Position numbers and translations under genes: made by a program. 64,000 nucleotides of DNA from Paracyclopina nana. Its lineage: Eukaryota; Arthropoda; Copepoda; Cyclopoida; Cyclopettidae. The stretch is from contig JAGUCH010000006.1 of assembly GCA_019096065.1 (NCBI GenBank), positions 5,786,001-5,850,000 on the forward strand. Reading direction: 5' to 3'. The notes below the pieces were generated by a model. It was not told where the DNA came from. It made no database searches and saw only the letters and a program-made list of their open reading frames with translations. This document shows positions 17,501 to 27,100 of this stretch, one piece after another; the first letter of the stretch is position 1; every line of letters begins with the position of its first letter.

Positions 17501-20018
17501 TCGGATCGCACTGAAAATTTTGTAAGCAAACATGAGGTCCTGGTGCGCAACAAAAAAATGCACAAACATCATTAAAAATGGCTAATAGCTCCAATTTCAA
17601 AAACAACCTTGCACTTGCTCCAGAAGGGAACTATTTAAGGTGAAATACCGAAAACTTTCGATCGATGCTCTGAGCAGTAATGATCATGGTCTTTTTCTAC
17701 GCAATGTAGCCTTTGATGTGTAGTTGTAGCATCTTTAGGCATAGTTTGTATAAGCTTTGATTGTTTTGCTACGCTCTAGCACACCCCATCATTTCGGCCC
17801 TTTAGGAAATGAGCGAGAAAGTATAAGCAAATAGAAGCACATTACTCATTATAGTAGCATAAAATATTTCTCATCTAGCTGAAGCTTCATTACTTAATAA
17901 TGCCACAATGAATAGCATATTATTCAAAACAAAGTGTTTTCAGTCAAAGTAGAACGATTTCGAGATAGCAGTTACTGATAAGCCATCTTTTGCATACACA
18001 AACAATAGCAACTCATGTAAGGTATATCGCGAAAATTGCTTTGTTGCAATAAAAGTTTGGTCAATACCTTGTAACTTGATTACGTAAGAGATGAGCTTTC
18101 TAATTTTCTGCCTGGCTACTTTTGATGTTCATAATGAGCAATTAGTGTGGCAAAATTGAAACTTCAAAAAACCTCCATGAAATCAGGTTTTAAAGATTAG
18201 ATTCCCAAAGAGGCTCGTCGAGCAACAAAACTGGACTTGATTGGTTTTTTGCCAAGAAAAGCATTACTCACTTCTGATACCACTATCGGAGATCAATATA
18301 AACTCGTAGGACGCGGCTTCGTATCCTGGATGCATATTGTTAATCTTTGGGTTGACGCTCACGTTTTCACCCCCAGAAAAAACCTGGAAGAAAAAGTAGT
18401 CTGTAATTGGACTTTCAATTTTTATTTTTATCGAGCGGGGCTTAAAAATAGATGAGAGATGACGCCAAAATGGAAAAACCCAAGAGAATTTTTGTTAGGC
18501 CGAGCCTGCGGGGTGGGCAGTACTTTTCTGAGGAAAACTACAGCCCGCAGAAATCACAATCGCATTACAGTACATAGAAAAGGATGTCAAATCACAATTC
18601 AAATGCATATTTAATCGCACTTGGATTGTTGCTCTAATTTCTCATTTATGATTCATCAAAAAACACTCTGATAACAAATAGTGACTGGGTGAAATAAGCG
18701 CCATTTAAAAAATCAAGCCTCAATTTGGCCACAGATTTGAAATCTGATCCGATTACGACTGCAATAATAAGCCCTTGATCCAAATATGAAAAAATACCTT
18801 CGATTGAACGGTGGGATATTTGTTGATGAGACTATCCACATACATCTTGAGACGACTGTCATCCGTTTCCTGGATGCAAAAAATGATCTCGTACTTGGGA
18901 TAGTCGAGCGTGAAAAAGGTCTCGAGGTTTTGGAACAAGCTCGGGTCTGCGCTGTTGACTAGAGGCTTGATGATCGACACTCCAGGCAAGGATTTTTCGG
19001 TGAATTGAGACAAATCTTTTCGCCGGTGCAGCTTCCATTTGCTGAAACAAAAAAAGTTATTTCAGGTTAGGCCTATTTTCAGATAATGAACATGTTTTAT
19101 CACCAAGCTGGCAACATTTTTCAAGAAAATACTATCCAAAATAACATGCCTCGCTGGCTCGGACTTGTAAAGCTTCACTTGGTGCATCCAATTTAAAATC
19201 CTCGCTTAGCTATTTTAATAATCTCATTTTATGCTCCTCCACTCGATAAAAATAAATAAAACAATGCTTTTTTTGACAATTATCCATGGAAAACCAGCTT
19301 GTGTCACAATCATCACACAAGTCGTTAAGGCAAATAAAAAGCTATCGAGTTTTCTAGTACACTAGAGGTCTATTTAAGTAAGTTTTATTGCAGTGCAGCA
19401 ACCATAAATCGACGTATGGCAAAGCTAAACCCGAAAAAAACAAACTACCTATAACAGCAAATGGATGGATGGGGCAGGTGAAACTGGGGAAAGTCCAATA
19501 TCAGATATACACGCACCCATCTAACATTTACATTAAGAAGCTAAAATATACACATAATGAAGACATCTTTTCCACTACTGCTGCTGCTGCTACTGCTACA
19601 AGTCAACACGTGTCGAATGACGACAGATATTTATAAAAAGAGTAGAGCCAGAATTCAAACACAACTGCTGTGCGATGTGTATGACTACATACAAAGGCCA
19701 CCTTTTAAGGGGCTGACTTTTCTTATTCAATTTTACGGAGAAGACAAAAAGCTTCTTTCGGTGCCCCTTTTATGATTTTGCAGTTGTAACAGCTTTCTCT
19801 TCTTGGTTGCCAAGGCTTTTCGCAGCAAAAAAGCAAAATCCTCCTATTTGACGGATGGCAAACAAAAGCATGGCTTACCCGTAAATGAGGGCCACGATAT
19901 GCAGCAACTTGAGCCCGATCCAGAATGCGACGAAAATGATGGCCAACACGAACAAAAGGAGCTGGTCAGCTGCCGTGAAGTCCGTGGGCAGCATGGTCGT
20001 CACCGACCTCGAGGACAT
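14544..20018 (-). CDS. UGCG: Ceramide glucosyltransferase
   Basis: Transfers glucose from UDP-glucose to ceramide on the cytosolic face of the Golgi, the first step of glucosphingolipid synthesis. Seven exons in transcription order: 20018–19879, 19041–18798, 18383–18272, 17510–17398, 16017–15752, 15198–14973 and 14690–14544; about 415 residues against 394 in human. Every junction keeps phase. The order is an N-terminal membrane anchor ([14 protein letters not shown]), the GT21 domain starting [28 protein letters not shown], the nucleotide-sugar Asp in ISDSGIR, AEDYF, and the processive-type signature QSRITRW, then C-terminal membrane segments ([27 protein letters not shown]). The set appears intact. 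Intron 5 contains an antisense copy of a kelch-gene exon and a short interspersed repeat. Confidence 0.95.
14808..14935 (+). repeat. Direct repeat, copy 2
   Basis: Partner of 14321–14443, in the last intron of the glucosyltransferase gene. The duplication therefore straddles the terminal exon. Confidence 0.7.
15287..15427 (+). CDS. 46-codon membrane ORF, copy of the kelch-protein anchor exon
   Basis: Inside intron 5 of the glucosyltransferase gene, on the opposite strand, 15290–15413 matches the first coding exon of the kelch membrane protein (29476–29680, minus) at about 87% by eye. An ATG at 15287 opens 46 codons with one membrane segment ([20 protein letters not shown]). In the membrane part most differences are at third positions and silent, which suggests the copy was under selection for some time. 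The splice donor that ends the parent exon is lost (ATG in place of GTA), so it cannot splice to kelch exons as the parent does. It may be a microprotein gene or an ageing fragment. Expression is unknown. Confidence 0.4.
   Translation: MENVLAMLSCYGFVVFLGLAISLVTLTMLVIYAGVWSHQSLYDVKY
15494..15628 (+). repeat. ~130-bp short interspersed repeat, copy 1
   Basis: Starts AAAAATACCAGAAGTGG and ends in a decayed CTCCATCTTCCGGATTT. It lies in a glucosyltransferase intron next to the kelch-exon copy. Confidence 0.65.
16018..17397 (-). other. Intron 4 of the glucosyltransferase gene
   Basis: 1.4 kb of AT-rich intron between 17398 and 16017. I see no other gene or clear repeat in it. Confidence 0.5.
19042..19878 (-). 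other. First intron of the glucosyltransferase gene
   Basis: 837 bp. A short CTG-rich tract near 19566–19610 gives a leucine-rich frame (LLLLLLLL) that I read as simple sequence. Confidence 0.5.
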
Positions 20019-20506
20019 GTTTTCGGCCTCAGCTCCTCAGTGGCTCATTTTTCCTTGTTTTTCGCACAAGTGGCAAAAAGCCGGCCTTTCTTCTTGGGAG
20101 CTTTCTAGTTGGCGACAAAGGTTGGCACGCTAGATCAGCAGCAGCTGTGGTGGCCTCATTGTCGAGGCTGCGCAATGTTATATTGGTTTGGCAACAACAA
20201 CATCAACAACAACAAAAATGAACGGCCGGCCTCCGCGCTGTTCACATAGCTACTGTTTTGGATAAGGGCGCGGCGGTGGTGATCGGCTGAAAGGCTGAAT
20301 AGCTCCGCGCGGTCGTCGTCGACGCCGTCCCAGTGGCCTTTGTCGTCGCAGCGAGCGAGCCTTTTTCGGCAGCCACAAAAGCAGAGCACTCCACGATCCA
20401 AAAGAGGGCTGCAACGAAAGATAAAGCGACTTTAAAAATGATTACGGAACACTTTGCACACTTTTTCGCCAATTCACGGCCAAAAACGCCCAAAAGAGAA
20501 AATAGA

Positions 20507-20565
20507 GCAAAAGTACACTTCTGGTATTGTCGAACTAAGCTACGGTGGCGCCATCTAGAATTTAA
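20507..20565 (-). repeat. Short interspersed repeat, truncated copy
   Basis: Carries the CACTTCTGGTATT end and a nearby GGCGCCATCTAG, but lacks the middle of the ~130-bp unit. Confidence 0.4.
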
Positions 20566-21360
20566 AATGTCAGCGAGCAACGGCTGAACTAACCGAGCTA
20601 TTTCAAATGAGTTTGTGAAATGGGAAATGTTTCGCGGCTGTTGTAGTGGCCGCTCCTCTTTTTCTTTCTAGTTTACAGGTTTGACTTTGACGCGCCCACG
20701 TGACATTAGGAGCGATATTTCTTGCTAGGAAAATACTTTGTCCACTCCTTATCACGAAGCCTTGGAATTTTGATAAACTGACCGTGAATCGTCGGATTTA
20801 TAACGGCCGCGGCGAGGGTAATATGTCAATGGTCTGGCTGGAGAAACAAAGCGGCCACGCCAACGCAACGGCCTCCACAACGCTTTCGTGGCCTCCAAAT
20901 TCGGTTGCTTAGGCGACCGAGTGCATAACAAACCAGCGCCGCAGCAACAGATTTACCGCCGCTGCTCGTTTGTTACCCGACTTTTTGCCCCCTCTCATTT
21001 CGCGAGATTTCCATCGGGCGCGAAAATTCGAATTTCGAAATTCGAACAAAAGAAACTGGACACTTACGACGTTTGTGGCGATATTCAAGGCTTCATCATC
21101 ACGGATGGATGGGCGTGCACTGTGCTGGAATATCAGTCCGACGTTGCCTGAATCACCTGGAATGAATCAAGATCCACCTTGAAGCCGAGAGCGTACTCAG
21201 CGTACGCCGACGACGCAACAAGCAGATTGTACAACATCCGGTCATCCGCAACTTTTTCAATTGCCCGTGACAAAACCTCTCCACGTGCTAACGTTACGAA
21301 TAACTTGCGATCCGTTCAGCTTTTGTTGATGAAGTTACGCACTACGAGACCTAACGGTGT

Positions 21361-21425
21361 ACGCCATTCGCCCTTCAAAAATGCCAAAAACACGCATTGC
21401 TGAAAGAATCCACTTCTGGCATTTT
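21361..21425 (-). repeat. Short interspersed repeat, partial copy
   Basis: Minus-strand half copy with CGCCATTCGCCC, AAAAATGCCAAAA and ATCCACTTCTGGCATTTT. Confidence 0.5.
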
Positions 21426-21616
21426 GCTCCAGATTGAGGCGCGCTAACGCCATCCATTGCCTTAATAAAGTAGGCTTGAAAGCTAAATTCTTGACCCAGG
21501 CTGTGGATTGCGTAGAACTTCAAGTTACGCAATGTTGAAAAGCGGTTACAACTGGAAAAGTCAGTTCGTGGAAAATTGGCATTTTTTTCAATTATGTATA
21601 GATATTACGATAATTT

Positions 21617-21622
21617 TTTATT
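21617..21622 (-). terminator. Polyadenylation signal AATAAA of VAMP
   Basis: AATAAA on the minus strand about 195 bases after the VAMP stop codon. Confidence 0.45.
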
Positions 21623-21814
21623 CAGATTCAAGCGTCGGCAATAGCTCGAAGGCACTTGGTTGCGGATTTAGATAATATACTCTACGCATTTTGACATTCT
21701 GTACATATTATGGTTTAAAAGGTGTATGAAATTCATCGACAAGAAATGCCTTCCCTCCTCCCTGCACCAAGGCTCTTTGGACGCGCATCATCACAGCAGC
21801 GTAGTAGGAATGGT

Positions 21815-21829
21815 TCACGTGGAGGCCAC

Positions 21830-21861
<32 letters not shown>

Positions 21862-22102
21862 CGACGCCGATGATGATCTTCATCTTCATGTTCTCCCAAA
21901 AGTGCTTGCGCTTGATTTTGACGGCGGCTCGGTGGAACTGCTCGGTGCCGGCTTGCAGCTGATCCGCACGCTCCTCCAGGTGGCTCAATTTGCCCTCTCG
22001 CTCCATCACCTTCTCCACGTTGGTCCTCATGATGTTCTGCACCTCATCCACTTGCTTTCGGGTGGCCTCCAGTTGCGACTGGGACTGCTCTTTGGACGCC
22101 AT
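21815..22102 (-). CDS. Syb: R-SNARE, VAMP/synaptobrevin
   Basis: A vesicle SNARE that pairs with syntaxin and SNAP-25 family proteins to drive membrane fusion. One coding exon of 95 residues. The SNARE motif spans about residues 10–70 (QVDEVQNIMRTNVEKVMERE, then ERADQLQAGTEQF), with the zero-layer Arg at residue 35 in VMERE. A basic juxtamembrane KIKRKHFWENMKMK and a C-terminal Ile/Val-rich anchor (IIGVVVAVVVIIIIIV) follow. The N-terminal region is very short, as in VAMP2/3 and VAMP8; RADQLQAG favours the synaptobrevin group. A donor (GTGAGT near 22218) and an acceptor near 22124 suggest a 5' UTR intron. Confidence 0.92.
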
Positions 22103-22319
22103 TTCGAGATTGAGCGTGACGCTGCGATGGAGGAAACCGTTTTTTGTTTACCTTTTCGGAATATGAATATTTCTCGCGAAATCGCAAGGGGTTGGCGCAA
22201 ACGTAAACAAAGCACTCACCGAACGCGGTCAGCGGTGAAAAAAGGCCTGAAGGCGCGTCAAAATGGAAGAACGAAGATGAGTCGCAAAGTCTTAGGTGAC
22301 GTTGGACGACTTTAGTGCA

Positions 22320-23461
22320 GCTGATGAAGTTTTTGCAGGTTGCTCTGGGCAGGCCGCGCCAGCCAGCCCCAGAGTGCCGAGACTTGTCGCGATCATGACT
22401 CATGTGAGCTGAGCTGCCGGCGTGCAAGCCCGACTGCTCCAGACTCACTCCAGTTTCCAGCTCTAGAAGGGCCAACGTTCGATTGACAGATGGCAAAAAT
22501 CAAGCTCCATCAACTACTAGCTGCTACGATCCAATCGAGCAAAGGAAGCTCCTTGATTGCGCCAATTTGCTCAAATTGCGATCCGTGAGCTTCTTCAGAC
22601 TTTGATGAGGAGGCATTAATTGATATTTGTTCTAGCATTGTTACATCGTAAAATGTTCAGCCGGACGCGAAGACGCATCACGATGCATCGGAAGGGTGAT
22701 AAGCTCGCTTGAGCACCTATCTGGGCCTTGGCCAAGGTTGCTGCTTCGACGTATACATGTGCCGCGAAGACCTTGAGCTAGAAAGCAATGCGAGCAATTT
22801 CAACCAACGCTCACACGCGTCTTCAAAAATAACAGCTTATTTGTCGCGATCAAATGAGGCGTGACGGAGAAGGATAGAATCGTTTTTGCCCTACTCTCAT
22901 GACTTCACGCTCGATCGACCGGTGAAACGAGTCTCCTTTGATGACCTTCCTAAATTAAATAGGTGCGCGCGCGGCAATGGCTTTCGAAAAAAGCACTTAC
23001 AGCTATCCTCTTTTAGGCATGATTGGGCAAGAGTTATCTGCAAGGTTTAGCATTTGGCCCAAGCTAGGCATTTTTTGAGTTGGCCGCCCTCTAAAAAAGC
23101 TGAAAGCATGAGCTGCAACATGAGAAAAAGGGAATGCAACAAAACGCGTGTTTTTTCGAAAGCACCTTTACATACTATAGCTGTCAGCCGAAAAGAGGTG
23201 GCATTTTGATAACTGCATTTTCAAGGTATAGACATGCACGCTCTCTCTCTACGGTGATCTCTACTTTTTCTGACCTATTTCCCCACACCCAATAGCGTAT
23301 GTGTATAAAGCAGCAGTTATAGCTTCGTTCGAGCACTCCTCGAAGACTTTCTAATCTCGTCAATGGCTTGGCATCTTCGAAAGGCAAGACAGTTCAAGTG
23401 TGCGACTCGAGGCTCGAGCAAATTACATTTATAAACCGAGAGCAGTGTGACCCATGATGCA
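22320..23461. other. Intergenic DNA between VAMP and a divergent neighbour
   Basis: Presumed shared upstream region of VAMP (minus) and the small membrane protein (plus). No further gene is supported. Confidence 0.4.
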
Positions 23462-23824
23462 ATGATTACGGCCAATGTTGCCGGATCCGCTGGATCTCAG
23501 GTGCGATCTGGTGACAGGCATCGCGATTCGGACTCGTGCACCAGCGAGGACTTGCGCGAAATCGAGGCGGAGCTGCAGTTGAAGACCAAGCACCACCGCC
23601 CCAAGAATGGTGGTCCGGACACGCGGACAAGTGAAGAACGGGAGGCTGATGATGCGGAGGCTCAACGCATTCGGCAAATGATCATTGAGCACCGTAGAAA
23701 GCGATGGTGCAAAGACTACAAAAGCGCAGCCTACTTGTCCTGCGTTGGCTGTATCCTCATCGGGGCCATCGTGCTTGTCATCCTCTTTGCCTTGGGCATT
23801 TTCTCCATCGAGGATCCCCAATGA
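23462..23824 (+). CDS. Small single-pass membrane protein, unrecognised
   Basis: An uninterrupted frame of 120 residues from ATG 23462. It has a Ser/Asp/Arg-rich hydrophilic N-terminus, a charged helical part (SEDLREIEAELQLK, then DDAEAQRIRQMIIEHRRKRW) and one C-terminal membrane segment (YLSCVGCILIGAIVLVILFA) followed by GIFSIEDPQ. No signal peptide is visible, so a cytosolic N-terminus with a C-terminal anchor is likely. It lies head-to-head with VAMP, also a C-terminally anchored protein. Codon usage and the basic patch before the membrane segment make it look real. I cannot name the family. Confidence 0.65.
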   Translation: MITANVAGSAGSQVRSGDRHRDSDSCTSEDLREIEAELQLKTKHHRPKNGGPDTRTSEEREADDAEAQRIRQMIIEHRRKRWCKDYKSAAYLSCVGCILIGAIVLVILFALGIFSIEDPQ

Positions 23825-24171
23825 CAAGTCCTGAGGATCAAAAAGTGCAAAACGTCGTCCTGGCTCCTCGCAGGTTACAATTACTGCTCAACGTGAACTG
23901 CTCTTCATTTTTCAAGCATTGTGATGATGAGATTCTGTGTACTATAAAAATAATTATGAAGATTACAGACTTTCTACGCACACTAAGAAGCTGCTCTCCC
24001 CTTAGGACGACGACTACGTCTGGAATTCTTCCAAAAAAGAGGAGGCAGCTTTTTCCTCCTCTTTCCTAACTCTAATTTATGGGTATTTTTGCAAATGCTG
24101 CGATAATATGCTATTTTCCAAAAAATCAATAATAACGCTGATGATATTGAAAAAACGAGTGTTTGCTTGAG

Positions 24172-27100
24172 TCAACCACAAATGAGCCTCGGATTGGCCA
24201 CCAAGACCACTGCATATCTTCTAGGAATCGCAATTGGCTCCTCCTCCGAGGATTTTCCAGTCTCGAAAAGGCCACGTTTCACAAAATGCATCATTGTGCC
24301 ATGCGAAAATGTGCCGCCGACAAAGGCCAAGGGGCCAGAACCGTGGGGAGATCCGGGATCCAATTTGGCTGCAACAGCTCCAAAGAAAGGCTTTGGCATG
24401 GCTGGCAACTTGTGCCATGTGGATGTGGCAAGCTCAAGCATCTCTGCTGAGGTTGACCCGCCCAGTTGAGGACTTGAGGCCAGGGGTGTGAGGCCACCAG
24501 CCACAATGACAAACTCGCCATCGTTGACCAGAGCACAAGAGTGCGAATGGCGGCCTTCGTACAACGGAGCCATGGATGACCATTGCCTTTGCGACCAATC
24601 ATACTCCCACACCTGCAATAGTACATTATACATTTACAAAAAAATACACTCTACCGCAGATGGGGGACATAATACCAGAAGTGGATTTTTGGACTAATTG
24701 TTCTATCTGGCATTTTTAACGATTAAATTGCGCTTTAAAAAATGACAATTATGGTGGGGAAAAAAATTACCAGAAGGGAATTTTTGGACTAATTGTCCTT
24801 TATTGAATTTTTGATGATTAAATGGTGTTTTTATGCTAATTTAAATTGTGCCATCGTATGGGAGGACAAATTGCCCGATGTGGATTTAAGTGACAAAAAT
24901 ACCAGAAGTGGACTTTTGCTCCATTTAGGATTTTTGGCATTTTTGATGGCCAAAAGGCGAAAGTCGTTGAAATTGATCTAAATTGCTGCTCCATCTTGCG
25001 GATTAAAATCAACAGTCAAACGATGTTTGATGCATCTTTCATGTACTTATAGATAGCAAAATGTCCCAGTTTTCGGAATATTAGGTCAGATTGGGCGACA
25101 TGTCGCGAGTGCGGTTAACCTAAAGACGCTAAGAGCGGCATGATATTATTGGACCAATCGAAATCAGGTGCAAATTTGCGATGGCCAATCAGAAGTTTGA
25201 ATTTTGTTGACGCTTTTTGGTCTTGCGAAACGAAGCAATTTTTGTGAGGCTCATGTTAAACACTAAGTTTAACAGATTTGGTATAATAAAAGCATTGCTT
25301 CATCCCATGGTATATTTTCAGATTACAAACTTATGAAGCAGTATTTTAAGCCTACAAATCAATGAGTATATTGGTGAACTTGATGAAAAGCTCGGTCTTT
25401 TAGGCGGCTTGTACTTTTGCACTATGAATATGTCATGCCGCTCATACTTCCTCTAAATTTAAGGTTAACCCTATTTTTTCATGATTATATGCTTGAGAAA
25501 TATGTGCTCGTTTCAATTCGCTTCACCTGCGACCCATATTGAAGAAGAGCCCTTCTTTAATTTTTCATGCATTGAGAAAGCTCAAAGGGGAAAGTGATAA
25601 ATGCAGCTTTCCGTCTTTCTTTTCAAAACCATGAGACCACCAATTACTTATAAATTACCGAGCATGAACCTATACATAAAAATAGCAGTAGAATAAGATA
25701 TGAACAGTTAAATATTTTAAGTAATATTCCAGAAATCAACTTTGTTTAGACGGGAATTTTCGCTTCATTGATCCTGCGACATTTTCTGCAGGGAAAAAAC
25801 TTGATTTCCCCGAGGAGTTCGCAAAATTACCCATGGTCATGCAACCAAGCGAAATCGTGAGCATATCGATATTTTTTGGCGTTTAGCCTGCAGCCAAATA
25901 CTTAGTTCACGCATTTCTCACTACCACTTTTGTTGTGACAAAAATACCAGAAGTGGATTTTTGTGCTACTCAAATTGGCATTTTTTGACAGTCAAATGCC
26001 GAAAAAAGTTTAGACTAGAGCGAAATCTCAGTCAAAACAAATTTCCATCTAGCGGATTGGCAAAGCATTATTTTTTATGATTTTACCTTGGCGCTAAAGT
26101 GATCCGTGGTAGTGATGCCTCCAATCATCAGAAAGTTGGTGGAGCTCGACAACTTGATGAGACAATGGTGTGACACTCCTTCAGGCATAACCGGTCCTGA
26201 CATAAAAGTGTCCTCGATATCATACGACTCCGATTCCCCATAGTTGGAGCTGATGCTGTAGAGATCTGTGGTGGAAATGCCTTCAGGCTCATCATCGTTG
26301 ACGCCACCAGTAATCCACCATCCTCTTTTGGGAATCTGCAGCAGTAAATAAGATTCAATTCTCCTGCAGCTTTTTGCAAAACATCGATCCGAATGCAGGT
26401 ACGTTATACACAATGATGTAAAAAATCATGAAAATTCTGATATTCGCCGTCAAATTACCTGCCTCGCAAGCTCGGCAACAAAAACTGCACTCGAGTTTAT
26501 TCAATTTTATATGCATCTCAATCATAAGTATTTGAAAATGGCGGAAGTGATTTAATAATTGACTCTCTTGCTTCAATGGCTCTTTTTTAGGATGTAGGAG
26601 TAGTGGCTGTGGAATTAATTGGGCTTTGCTCACGGTGTAGTTACATTTTTCCGAATATAGTAAAAAAGATGGCATTAGGAGTAACCTCCGATTCTTTTTC
26701 AAAGTCGCTTCAACTAGTTTGTCACATAATCGCTATCATTTGGCTTTTTGACTTTTAAAAATTCAATATTTGGCGTTGTTGACAAGAAATGAGAGATTTT
26801 CTACATTTTCCATAAATCTCCACCATGTAGATAGCTTTATTTTCTTTGTCAAAATTGTCCTATAAAGCATGAAATTATTACTTAATTTGCCCATAAAATG
26901 ACTATAAAAGTAGATTAAAACTTGCTTGTCAAAAATTAGAAGACTAAAATATTAGAGAAGAAGTTGAAATATATCAAATCTGGTTGCTTTAAAAATTGAT
27001 CGGAGGTTCAATATTTTTAGATCGGGGCTAGTAGTGGGGCTGGTGCAAACAGAAACAGATCGAAATTCAATTTTCAGCCCGCTTAGCTTACGCTGCTATC

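Larger units (their letters stand above)
20019..21616. other. Intergenic region between glucosyltransferase and VAMP
   Basis: Contains the presumed promoter of the glucosyltransferase and two partial repeats (20507–20565 and 21361–21425, minus). A minus frame at 20242–20580 has a hydrophobic stretch followed by Thr/Ala-rich sequence, but nothing shows that it is a gene. GC content is higher than in the introns. Confidence 0.4.

Noticed and set aside
20242-20580. Minus-strand frame with a hydrophobic stretch and a Thr/Ala-rich tail
   Set aside because: No splice partners, start context or recognisable family, and it overlaps a truncated repeat. Not enough support to call a gene.
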